The notes under the pieces are model-generated. The model was not told where the DNA came from and made no database searches. It was given only the letters and a program-made list of their open reading frames with translations. DNA of 39,544 bases from an uncultured Duncaniella sp. (lineage in GTDB: Bacteria > Bacteroidota > Bacteroidia > Bacteroidales > Muribaculaceae). The DNA is taken from contig CAJTRI010000001.1 in the NCBI GenBank assembly GCA_910578615.1, forward strand, positions 237,401 through 276,944, given 5' to 3'. Position 1 is the stretch's first letter. Every line of letters begins with the position of its first letter. Below are positions 7,693-15,697 of the stretch, one piece after another. Both the position numbers and the translations under genes were made by a program.

Positions 7693-9729
7693 ATGAAACA
7701 CGTATCATTCATCTTAGCTTTGACGCTTACGGCCTGTGCCGGGCCAAAAACCGAACATCTGGCAAGTGTCAACCCGGACTATATCGACAATTCCACGGCT
7801 CCGGGAACTGACTTCTATACCCATGTCAACAAGGGCTGGATGGAGGCAAATCCTCTCACTCCCGAACACGCACGCTACGGCAACTTCGACATTCTCAGGG
7901 ATTCTTCCGAGGCAAGGGTTCGTTCTCTCGTAGAAAACCTCGGCGCCACCGACCCCAAGCCCGGAACCGTGGCCCACAAGGTGTGGACTGTCTACTCTCA
8001 GGCCATGGATACCGCCCGACGCAACTCCGAGGGCGCGCGTCCTATACTCGCCGACCTCCAACGCATCGAGAACACTCCCCATGAGAAGATGGAAGATCTC
8101 TTCCTCTGGATGCACGGTAACTACGCCAGCCCATTCTTCGGAGCCGGCCCTATGGAGGATCTTGCCAACTCGTCCGTCTATGCCATGTATGTGTCAGGAG
8201 GCGGCATGGGTCTTGGTGACCGTGACTACTACCTCCTCGACGATGAGCGCAACACATCCGTCCGCAATGCCTATAAGACACTTATCACCAAACAGATGCA
8301 GAACGCGGGCTATAATGCCGCCGACGCCTCGCGCATCATGGCTAACGTCATGAAGATTGAGACCGCTCTGGCCGACTCTGCCTTCACCCGCGAGGAAAGC
8401 CGTGACATCCTGCGTATGCACAATCCGCGCTCCTTCGCCCAGCTGAAAGAGATGTATCCCGCAGTCAACTGGGATCGCTTCTTTATAGAGACTATGGGCA
8501 TCGAGTCGCCGGACACCGTGATTGTCACCGAGCTAAAAAGCGTGGCCCGTGCCAACCAGCTCATGGCCACACTTACTGACCGTGAAATCAAGGACTACTA
8601 CCTCTGGAAATACGTATCCCAGGCTTCCGGCAAACTCTCACAGGATTTCACTGACGCTTCTTTTGAATTCAACAAGGTGATGAGTGGTGTGCAGGAACAG
8701 CGTCCCCTCTGGAAGAGGGCACTCGGTGCCACCGAGGATGCCCTTGGCGAGGCCATCGGCGAACTCTATGTGGAGAAATACTTCCCGCAGTCATCCAAGG
8801 AGTATATGCTCGAACTTGTCGAGAACCTCCGCACCGCCCTTGGCAAACACATCGACAACCTTGACTGGATGAGCGATGCCACAAAGGCCAAGGCCCGTGA
8901 GAAACTCGCGGCTTTCACCGTCAAGATTGGCTATCCCGACAAGTGGAAAGACTATTCCTCAATGAAGATTGACCCCTCTCTCAGCTACTACGAGAATATG
9001 CACAACGTGGCCATGTGGCATCAGGCCGATACCTACTCCAAGTGGGGCAAGCCCGTTGACCGCACTGAGTGGGGCATGACGCCGCAGACGGTTAATGCCT
9101 ACTACAACCCGATGGCCAACGAGATTGTCTTCCCTGCCGGCATTCTCGAAGCTCCCTTCTTTGACCCTGCCGCTTCTGATGCCGAAAACTATGGAGGTAT
9201 CGGTGTGGTGATAGGACATGAGATGACCCACGGATTCGATGACCAGGGCCGCAACTTCGATGCCGAAGGAAACATGACCAATTGGTGGACAGAAGAGGAC
9301 GCCGCCAGGTTCGAGGAAAAGACCAAGGGACTCATCGCGCAGTTTGACGAGGTGGAAGTCCTTCCCGGCCTCCATGCCAACGGACGCTACACTCTCGGCG
9401 AGAATATAGCCGACCAAGGCGGTCTCCGCGTGGCCATGACCGCGTTCCTTGACTCCCAGAAAAAGAAAGGTGTTGACATCAAGTCCGAGGAGGCACTTAT
9501 TGACGGCTTTACACCCGAACAGGTATTCTATATGAATTATGCCAACCTATGGGCCGGAAACATCCGTGATGAGGAAATCCGCTCGCTCACATCCGGCGAC
9601 GTACACTCTCTCGGACGCAACCGCGTCAACGTCACGCTTCGCAACATCGCACCCTTCTTCGAGGCATTCTCCATCACCGAGGGACAGCCCATGTACCGTC
9701 CCGAGTCAGAGCGTGTGATTATCTGGTAA
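7693..9729 (+). CDS. pepO: M13 family zinc metallopeptidase (PepO/neprilysin-like) lipoprotein
   Basis: 678 aa, full length for bacterial M13 enzymes. The N-terminus MKHVSFILALTLTACAG is a lipoprotein signal with Cys at position 15, so it should be anchored in the envelope facing the periplasm or the outside. The zinc site is complete: His509-Glu510-Met-Thr-His513 (VIGHEMTHGFDDQGR), then Glu570 and Asp574 in GENIADQGGL. The substrate-binding NAYYNPMANEIVFPAGIL precedes it, and the family end NVTLRNIAPFFEAF...MYRPESERVIIW is intact. These enzymes cleave oligopeptides. It starts 9 bp after xseB and ends in a terminator. Confidence 0.95.
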   Translation: MKHVSFILALTLTACAGPKTEHLASVNPDYIDNSTAPGTDFYTHVNKGWMEANPLTPEHARYGNFDILRDSSEARVRSLVENLGATDPKPGTVAHKVWTVYSQAMDTARRNSEGARPILADLQRIENTPHEKMEDLFLWMHGNYASPFFGAGPMEDLANSSVYAMYVSGGGMGLGDRDYYLLDDERNTSVRNAYKTLITKQMQNAGYNAADASRIMANVMKIETALADSAFTREESRDILRMHNPRSFAQLKEMYPAVNWDRFFIETMGIESPDTVIVTELKSVARANQLMATLTDREIKDYYLWKYVSQASGKLSQDFTDASFEFNKVMSGVQEQRPLWKRALGATEDALGEAIGELYVEKYFPQSSKEYMLELVENLRTALGKHIDNLDWMSDATKAKAREKLAAFTVKIGYPDKWKDYSSMKIDPSLSYYENMHNVAMWHQADTYSKWGKPVDRTEWGMTPQTVNAYYNPMANEIVFPAGILEAPFFDPAASDAENYGGIGVVIGHEMTHGFDDQGRNFDAEGNMTNWWTEEDAARFEEKTKGLIAQFDEVEVLPGLHANGRYTLGENIADQGGLRVAMTAFLDSQKKKGVDIKSEEALIDGFTPEQVFYMNYANLWAGNIRDEEIRSLTSGDVHSLGRNRVNVTLRNIAPFFEAFSITEGQPMYRPESERVIIW

Positions 9730-9776
9730 CACCCCTTCGGCCGCTATGACGGCCAATTTCCCATAAAACCATTCGT

Positions 9777-9823
9777 CCGGCGCTGACGGTCTGTAACAAG
9801 TCCGTCAGCGCTGGATTTATTTT
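9777..9823 (+). terminator. Rho-independent terminator after pepO
   Basis: Arms 9777-9789 (CCGGCGCTGACGG) and 9802-9814 (CCGTCAGCGCTGG) pair over 13 bp with one G-U, around a 12-nt loop, and a T-rich stretch follows (ATTTATTTTT). Confidence 0.82.
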
Positions 9824-10067
9824 TCCGATTCTTCTTAGGATGATTTGTTTATTCCGAACCAGATTGCCTATCTGCAAAGATAGGCAGACCTGCATACCTT
9901 ACTATTGATGAAAGGATTCATTATCATGATTCCCGCTCCTGAACTCGGTCTTGTCGCAGTTGACCGTCCGTCCATCTTCCTCATATCCGGGAAAGCATCA
10001 GCGCAATTATCTTCTCCTGCTGTGTCGGCAAACTTTTAAGGTATTCTCAGGAGATAAAAAATAAAAT
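9815..10067. other. Intergenic region with a GCAA-tetraloop hairpin
   Basis: No convincing gene lies between the pepO terminator and the ribF terminator. At 9865-9886 a perfect 9-bp hairpin (TGCCTATCT, loop GCAA, AGATAGGCA) has a GNRA-type tetraloop and no T run behind it. On the minus strand the same bases contain TATCTTTG (9875-9882), an exact -7 element, but I find no -33 partner. A 43-codon frame at 9908-10039 starts with MKGFIIM; it resembles nothing I know. Confidence 0.5.
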
Positions 10068-10110
10068 AACCGTGTGGCGATGATGTGTTTCTGACATCTG
10101 CCACACGGTT
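10068..10110 (-). terminator. Terminator of the HAD phosphatase-ribF operon
   Basis: Arms 10068-10078 (AACCGTGTGGC) and 10100-10110 (GCCACACGGTT) pair perfectly over 11 bp, with a further GATG/CATC pairing inside. On the minus strand the stem is followed by a T-rich run (TATTTTATTTTTTA). Its CCGTGTGG/CCACACGG core recurs in the leader of the same operon at 11789-11812. Confidence 0.85.
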
Positions 10111-10136
10111 TTATCATGCTTTGTACGTAGTACTGT

Positions 10137-11081
10137 CTATTTCTTTGGGGCAAGGAGTTTTCTTGCATGTTTCTCGTCATCGGCAAGTTGAGAGCGGAGT
10201 TTGCCTGTCGAGTCAAAGCGACGTTCGGGACGTAGATAGGCTGTGAATTCCACCGTCAGCTCCTCGTCATAGATGTATCCTGTGAAATCAAAGATATGTG
10301 CTTCCACCGATACCCGGCGGTCTGGCTGGGGGATATTTTCGGCGCTCACAGTGGGACGATAGCCTATATTGACCATCGCCGGGCGCCGGACGCCGTCAGG
10401 GGTCACCACCCTTGCCGCATAGACGCCGTTTTTGGGGACGAGGGCGCGAGGCTCGGTCGGTTCGATGTTTGCGGTGGGATACCCTATCGTGCGCCCGATG
10501 TGGTTTCCGTCAACCACTTTTCCGCGCAGAGTATAGGGACGTCCGAGCAGTCTTGCGGCTTCTGAGGGATTTCCCTCCATGAGGCAGCGCCTTATGGCCG
10601 AAGAACTTACAGGCGCGCTCCCTCCACGGTATTCAGGTGCGGGGATCACCTCCACACCGGCCTTCTCTCCTATTAGGCGGTATTGTGCGAGTCCCTCCAC
10701 CATGTCGTGGCCGAAACGGTTGTTGAAACCGAGCACGAGGGCGTCAATCCCGTAGCGGCGGTGGAGCATTTCAAGAAAGTCATGTGCCGTCATGCGGCGC
10801 AGTGATTCGTTGAAGCTCAGCAATATTATATCCTCGGCCCCGGCCTCGCCGAGCATATTCACACGGTCTTCGAGAGAGGTCAGAAGTGCCGGTGCTTCGA
10901 GAGGCCGCACAAGAGCGAGAGGATGACGCGAGAATGTCACTACGGCAGGCGTCAGCCCGCGACTTCCGGCTTCGAGGCGCAGATAGTCCACAAGGAAGCG
11001 GTGGCCCGGGTGAACGCCGTCATACATCCCCACTGCGGCTATGCGTCGGGTCTTGGTGTCGGATTTTGTTATGAGTCTCAT
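10137..11081 (-). CDS. ribF: Bifunctional riboflavin kinase / FAD synthetase
   Basis: 314 aa. The N-terminal FAD synthetase domain has the nucleotidyltransferase motif HPGH at residues 24-27 in GMYDGVHPGHRFL and a later SSSAIRRCLMEGN. The C-terminal riboflavin kinase domain (from about residue 180) shows GRPYTLRGKVVDGNHIGRTIGYPTANI and VYAARV, with the usual FMN-site sequence. The enzyme phosphorylates riboflavin to FMN and adenylates it to FAD in the cytosol. It starts 21 bp behind the HAD phosphatase gene on the same strand and ends in a strong terminator. No FMN riboswitch is seen. Confidence 0.96.
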   Translation of the reverse strand: MRLITKSDTKTRRIAAVGMYDGVHPGHRFLVDYLRLEAGSRGLTPAVVTFSRHPLALVRPLEAPALLTSLEDRVNMLGEAGAEDIILLSFNESLRRMTAHDFLEMLHRRYGIDALVLGFNNRFGHDMVEGLAQYRLIGEKAGVEVIPAPEYRGGSAPVSSSAIRRCLMEGNPSEAARLLGRPYTLRGKVVDGNHIGRTIGYPTANIEPTEPRALVPKNGVYAARVVTPDGVRRPAMVNIGYRPTVSAENIPQPDRRVSVEAHIFDFTGYIYDEELTVEFTAYLRPERRFDSTGKLRSQLADDEKHARKLLAPKK

Positions 11082-11102
11082 AGTGTCTCTGTAATGACGG
11101 CG

Positions 11103-11738
11103 TTATTCGCCTTGGTGCTCTGTCAGATATTTTTCGAGGATATCTGAAAACTCGCTTCCGGGGGGTACGTGCACGGCTTTGAAACCGGCCTTGCGCGCGG
11201 CTTCCACATTGGCTTCCGAGTCGTCGAAGAAAAGGGTCTCCCCTCCGTTGATTCCGCAAGTATGGCGCGTGTAGTCAAAAATCTCTTGGTCAGGCTTGTA
11301 ACATTTTGCCTTATAGCTTGCCACCATGCCGTCGAAATAGTCTGCCATCTCCCGGCCTTCCTGACGGAACTCGTTGGCGATAAACCCGTCGAACATGATG
11401 GGATTGGTGTTTGACAGTAGGTATATCCCGTATCTATCCCTCAGCCTCCTCAGGGTTTCCAGCCTGTGGCGCGGGATGCCGAGAAGAAACCTGTTGAAAG
11501 CCTCATCAATCTCGGCGTCATTCACCGGGCGGTCAAACATGGGGCGTATCTGCCTTCTGAACTCTCCGGCATCGATGTCGCCTTTTTCAAGGGCAAGAAA
11601 AGCCCCCTTCTGGCCATAGACTCCGAGGAAGTCATCGGCATCGGCCATCCCGAGAGACTCGAAGGCCCTCACGCAGCGGTCGCGGTCGAGATCCATTATC
11701 ACACCGCCGAGGTCAAACAGAAGATTCTTTATTTTCAT
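11103..11738 (-). CDS. HAD superfamily (subfamily IA, YihX-like) phosphatase
   Basis: 211 aa from the ATG at 11738 (MKIKNLLFDLGGVIMDLD); an ATG four codons upstream (11750) is possible. The nucleophile is Asp9 in FDLGGV. The residue two places on, normally the general acid Asp, is Gly, as the DxG/DxN forms of the YihX branch show. Motif II is LLSNTNP, and motif III/IV is FFDDSEANVEAARKAGFKAVHV. Enzymes of this branch remove phosphate from small metabolites such as glucose 1-phosphate; the substrate here is unknown. It lies upstream of ribF in one operon. A role on flavin mononucleotides is possible from context but not shown. Confidence 0.88.
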   Translation of the reverse strand: MKIKNLLFDLGGVIMDLDRDRCVRAFESLGMADADDFLGVYGQKGAFLALEKGDIDAGEFRRQIRPMFDRPVNDAEIDEAFNRFLLGIPRHRLETLRRLRDRYGIYLLSNTNPIMFDGFIANEFRQEGREMADYFDGMVASYKAKCYKPDQEIFDYTRHTCGINGGETLFFDDSEANVEAARKAGFKAVHVPPGSEFSDILEKYLTEHQGE

Positions 11739-11788
11739 TCCTTTATTCATGTTCTTGTCGTTACACATCGGTACCTCTCGGAACCGGG

Positions 11789-11812
11789 CCGTGTGGCAAA
11801 TCATCCACACGG
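11789..11812 (-). promoter_or_regulatory. Leader inverted repeat of the HAD-ribF operon
   Basis: CCGTGTGG (11789-11796) and CCACACGG (11805-11812) form a perfect 8-bp hairpin with an 8-nt loop in the 5' leader of the minus-strand transcript, just downstream of its likely start. The same arms form the core of the terminator of this operon at 10068-10110. Confidence 0.55.
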
Positions 11813-11815
11813 ATG

Positions 11816-11823
11816 CAAAGTTA
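11816..11823 (-). promoter_or_regulatory. Probable -7 element of the HAD-ribF promoter
   Basis: On the minus strand the bases read TAACTTTG, an exact TAnnTTTG match, about 80 bp upstream of the HAD gene. A clear TTTG -33 element at the right distance is lacking. It is divergent from and adjacent to the pyrG promoter. Confidence 0.5.
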
Positions 11824-11831
11824 ACTAATTA

Positions 11832-11863
11832 TTTCGCAAGTTGGGCGTTTTTTTGTAATTTTG
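11832..11863 (+). promoter_or_regulatory. pyrG promoter
   Basis: TTTC at 11832-11835, 20 nt, then TAATTTTG at 11856-11863 fits the Bacteroidota sigma-ABfr type consensus (TTTG-N20-TAnnTTTG) with one change. The start codon is 22 bp downstream. Confidence 0.75.
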
Positions 11864-11885
11864 CGTTTTAAAATCAATCACCATC

Positions 11886-13511
11886 GTGGAAACGAAGTAT
11901 CTATTTGTGACCGGGGGCGTGGTATCCTCGCTTGGCAAGGGCATCATCTCTTCCTCTCTGGCCTGCCTGCTGAAAGCCAGGGGCTATCGTGTCACCATTC
12001 AGAAGTTTGATCCTTACATCAACATTGATCCCGGGACGCTCAACCCCTACGAGCACGGGGAATGCTATGTCACCGTTGACGGCCATGAGGCAGACCTTGA
12101 CCTTGGCCACTATGAGAGGTTCACCAATGTACGCACCACACGTGCCAACAATGTCACCACAGGACGTATCTACCGCAGCGTGATTGACAAGGAGCGCCGG
12201 GGCGACTACTTGGGAAAGACGGTGCAGATAATCCCACATATCACTGACGAGATAAAGCGCAATGTCATGGCCCTTGGCAAGACTGGCGACTTTGATTTCG
12301 TGATTACCGAGATAGGGGGCGTGGTGGGAGATATCGAAAGCCTTCCTTTCCTCGAAGCCGTCCGCCAGCTGCGTTGGGAGCTTGAAGCCGACTGTCTGTG
12401 CATACACCTCACGTACGTGCCTTACATCTCTGCGGCCAAGGAGTTGAAGACCAAGCCTACACAGCACTCTGTCAAGCAGCTCCAACAGCTCGGCATACAG
12501 CCCGACGTGCTCATCCTGCGCACCGAACACGAAGTCCCGCCATCCATGCGTCGCAAGATAGCGCAGTTCTGCAATGTTGCGCCAGACGCCGTTGTGCAGA
12601 GCCGCGATGCCTCGTCTATCTACAAGGTTCCCATCCTCATGCATGAGCAGCATCTTGACGAGATAGTGCTCCGCAAGGTGGGGGTCACTCCTGCCGGAGA
12701 GCCGGATCTCGGCCCGTGGCGCGGATTCCTTTCCAAGATGGACTCGGCCGCCGGGAAGGTCACCATAGGGCTTGTGGGAAAATACGTGGAACTTCAAGAC
12801 GCCTACAAGAGCATAAACGAGGCCCTCTTCCATGCCGCCACTTACCTTGACCACAGGCTTGAACTGAGATATATTCATTCCGAGAAGGTCAACAGCGGCA
12901 ATGTCGGAGACATGCTCGACGGTCTTGACGGCGTGGTCATAGCCCCCGGATTCGGCCAGCGAGGCATAGAGGGAAAGTTTGTGGCTCTCGAATGGTGCCG
13001 TACCAATGACATCCCCACATTCGGCATATGTCTCGGCATGCAGTGCATGGTCATCGAGTTTGCCCGCAACGTCCTCGGACTCCGTGAGGCCGACTCCACC
13101 GAGATGAACCACAATACCCCTGACAATGTCATCGACCTCATGGAGGAGCAGAAGAGCGTACACAACATGGGAGGCACCATGAGGCTCGGCGCCTATGCAT
13201 GCCGGCTTGCCCCGGGTTCGCGTGCCGCAGAGGCCTACGGAGCCACCGAGGTTGAGGAGCGTCACCGCCACCGCTTTGAGTTCAACAACGACTATCGGGC
13301 ACGTTTCGAAGAGGCCGGCATGAAATGCGTGGGCGAGAACCCTGACACCCGTCTTGTGGAGGTTGTCGAGATTCCCTCTCTCCGCTGGTTTATCGGCACA
13401 CAGTATCATCCCGAATACTCTTCTACCGTCCTTTCCCCTTCCCCGCTGTTTATGGACTTCGTAAAAAACGCCATCAATTATAAGCACGAAAAAGAACAAC
13501 AACACGACTAA
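11886..13511 (+). CDS. pyrG: CTP synthase (glutamine hydrolysing)
   Basis: 541 aa. It aminates UTP to CTP with ATP and glutamine. The start is GTG 11886, giving METKYLFVTGGVVSSLGKGI, the invariant PyrG N-terminus with the ATP P-loop. The synthetase domain fills residues 1-265. The glutamine amidotransferase domain follows, with Cys382 in FGICLGMQCMVIE and His508/Glu510 in QYHPEYSS, so the triad is complete. The stop TAA shares its last base with the ATG of yidC, so the two genes are translationally coupled, an order found widely in Bacteroidota. Confidence 0.98.
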   Translation: METKYLFVTGGVVSSLGKGIISSSLACLLKARGYRVTIQKFDPYINIDPGTLNPYEHGECYVTVDGHEADLDLGHYERFTNVRTTRANNVTTGRIYRSVIDKERRGDYLGKTVQIIPHITDEIKRNVMALGKTGDFDFVITEIGGVVGDIESLPFLEAVRQLRWELEADCLCIHLTYVPYISAAKELKTKPTQHSVKQLQQLGIQPDVLILRTEHEVPPSMRRKIAQFCNVAPDAVVQSRDASSIYKVPILMHEQHLDEIVLRKVGVTPAGEPDLGPWRGFLSKMDSAAGKVTIGLVGKYVELQDAYKSINEALFHAATYLDHRLELRYIHSEKVNSGNVGDMLDGLDGVVIAPGFGQRGIEGKFVALEWCRTNDIPTFGICLGMQCMVIEFARNVLGLREADSTEMNHNTPDNVIDLMEEQKSVHNMGGTMRLGAYACRLAPGSRAAEAYGATEVEERHRHRFEFNNDYRARFEEAGMKCVGENPDTRLVEVVEIPSLRWFIGTQYHPEYSSTVLSPSPLFMDFVKNAINYKHEKEQQHD

Positions 13512-15607
13512 TGGATAGAAACACTCTGACGGGCCTGCTGCTGATGGGCCTCGTGATTTTTGGCTTCATGTATCTCAACCGCCCCTCCGAGGAGGAGCTG
13601 GAACGCCAGCGCCAGGAGCGCGAACGCATGGAAGCCGAGGCGGCCTCAAAAGCCGCCGACCCCGGGCTGCTTACCCTTGACTCCATCACTCCCGCCGAGG
13701 TGGCACAGATTGCAGCCACTGTCCGCGAACTTGGCCATACGGACACGGCCACCCATGTCTCGACTCTGAAAGTTGACAAGATCAACCTCGCCGTCAGTCC
13801 CGAAGGACTCGTCTCGGGCACCGTGGAAGCCAACTCCCAGGCTGTGGCTGTGGCGCCTCTTCTTGCCAACGAGACTTCGTCGATGAAGCCCTCGCTTGCC
13901 GCCACGGCTATGTCGAACCTCCGCAAAGGTCTTGCCACAGCCGCCCGCTACCGTGGTTTCGCACGCCATCTCTCGGGTGACAGCGTATCCGTGAAGCTTG
14001 AAAACAGATACCTCTCCCTCGATCTCTCCAACAAGGGCGGTATGATTTCGCGTGCCACCCTTCTTGACTATAAAAGCTACGACTCTACCGCAGTGACACT
14101 GCTGGCCCCTGAGACTGACTCCTACGGATTCACCCTCACCTCGGCCACCCAGAGATTTGACACCCGCGAGTTCTATTTCACACCCGTACAGGAAAACGAC
14201 TCCACCGTCTTCATGGGGCTTGATCTCGGCGACGGTGCCACATGGGGTATACGTTACACACTGCCATCGGACAGCTACCTTGTCAACATCGACATCGTAC
14301 AGGCCGGTATGCAGTCAGTGATTCCCACCTCCGTGGCCACCATGGACTTCGCATGGAACCAGAAGATGCGCCGCCTTGAAGCGGGTCGCGTATTCGAGGA
14401 GCGAAACTCTGCTCTCTACTACATGTTCCCTGACGGTGATGTCGACAACCTTTCCGAAAGCGGCGACAATTCCAAGGAACTCACACAGCGTCTGAAATGG
14501 GTGAGCTGCAAGAACCAGTTCTTCTCGTCAGTGCTCATGGCCCGTTCCAACTTCTCGGCAGCCAATCTCGATAGCCGCGAGCTTAAAGAAGACCCGGACT
14601 ATATCAAGACCATGGATATAGCCCTCACCATGGAATACTCCTCCTCTCTTGCCAATCCCGCATCGTTCGTGATGTATCTCGGCCCCAACTCCTACCCACT
14701 TATGAAGGATGTGGAGAAAAACGTGTTCCCTGACGAGAACATGCACCTCACCGAGCTTATTCCCCTTGGATGGCCTATGTTCAGATGGATCAACACACTC
14801 ATTATCATCCCTGTGTTCACCTTCCTCGGCAGTTTTATCTCCAACTATGGTCTCATCATCTTCCTGCTGACGGTCTTCATCAAGATCATCCTCTATCCCT
14901 TCACCTACAAGAGCCTTATCTCGCAAGCCAAGATGCGCCTTCTTGCTCCCGAGCTTAAAGCCATCAACGACAAATATCCCGGTCAGGAGAACGCCATGAA
15001 GCGCTCACAGGAGTCCATGGCCCTCTACTCCCGCGCCGGTGCCAACCCGATGTCGGGATGTCTCCCGATGCTTCTCCAGATGCCCGTCCTCGTGGCCATG
15101 TTCTGGTTCTTCCCTTCGGCCATAGAGCTGCGTGGCGAGTCGTTCCTCTGGGCCAAAGACCTTGCCGCCCCTGACGCAATAGTCTCTTGGACAGCCAACA
15201 TCCCCTTCATCTCCTCCACTTTCGGCAACCACATCTCCCTCTTCTGCCTCCTCATGACCGTCACAAACATCCTGTACACCTACCTCAACATGCAGACCCA
15301 GGCCTCTTCCGGGATGCCCGGCATGAAGTGGATGATGTATATGATGCCGCTAATGTTCTTGTTCATCTTCAACAATTATGCGGCCGGTCTCAGTTACTAC
15401 TACTTCCTGTCGTTGCTCATCACAATAGCCATGACCTTCATCTTCCGCAAGGTGGTAAGCGAGGACAAGATGCGTGCCAAGATGGCCGAGGCCGCCAAGA
15501 AGCCCAAGAAGAAGGGATGGATGGCCCGCAAGCTCGAAGAGGCGCAGAAACAGCAGCAGGCCATGCTTCGCGAACAGCAGCGTCGTGGAGGCGGTTCCAG
15601 AAGATAA
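13511..15607 (+). CDS. yidC: Membrane protein insertase YidC/Oxa1
   Basis: 698 aa, somewhat long. An N-terminal membrane anchor (LTGLLLMGLVIFGFMYL, residues about 5-21) is followed by a charged linker, a large periplasmic beta domain (about 150-410), and then five membrane segments from about residue 420 including IIPVFTFLGSFISNYGLIIFLL and the Oxa1 core LLQMPVLVAMFWFFPSAIELRG. The C-terminus is a strongly basic tail (KKPKKKGWMARKLEEAQKQQQ...RRGGGSRR) that can contact ribosomes. It inserts inner-membrane proteins alone or with SecYEG. It is coupled to pyrG by a one-base overlap. Confidence 0.97.
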   Translation: MDRNTLTGLLLMGLVIFGFMYLNRPSEEELERQRQERERMEAEAASKAADPGLLTLDSITPAEVAQIAATVRELGHTDTATHVSTLKVDKINLAVSPEGLVSGTVEANSQAVAVAPLLANETSSMKPSLAATAMSNLRKGLATAARYRGFARHLSGDSVSVKLENRYLSLDLSNKGGMISRATLLDYKSYDSTAVTLLAPETDSYGFTLTSATQRFDTREFYFTPVQENDSTVFMGLDLGDGATWGIRYTLPSDSYLVNIDIVQAGMQSVIPTSVATMDFAWNQKMRRLEAGRVFEERNSALYYMFPDGDVDNLSESGDNSKELTQRLKWVSCKNQFFSSVLMARSNFSAANLDSRELKEDPDYIKTMDIALTMEYSSSLANPASFVMYLGPNSYPLMKDVEKNVFPDENMHLTELIPLGWPMFRWINTLIIIPVFTFLGSFISNYGLIIFLLTVFIKIILYPFTYKSLISQAKMRLLAPELKAINDKYPGQENAMKRSQESMALYSRAGANPMSGCLPMLLQMPVLVAMFWFFPSAIELRGESFLWAKDLAAPDAIVSWTANIPFISSTFGNHISLFCLLMTVTNILYTYLNMQTQASSGMPGMKWMMYMMPLMFLFIFNNYAAGLSYYYFLSLLITIAMTFIFRKVVSEDKMRAKMAEAAKKPKKKGWMARKLEEAQKQQQAMLREQQRRGGGSRR

Positions 15608-15697
15608 TCGCGCTAACCCGGAGGCTATGTCCGTAGGACAGAGGTCTGGACTGGTTCCTTTCCCGCGCTCCGATAGTCTTCCCCACATGTAATAACG

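Noticed and set aside
9908..10039. A 43-codon plus-strand frame (MKGFIIMIPAPELG...)
   Set aside because: No promoter, no known family and length within chance. Mentioned only because the gap is otherwise empty.
11901..13505. A 534-codon open frame on the minus strand across pyrG
   Set aside because: It lies exactly opposite a fully conserved pyrG gene, and its composition (many His, Val, Leu, Gly) is what reverse reading of G+C-rich codons gives. No domain is recognisable.
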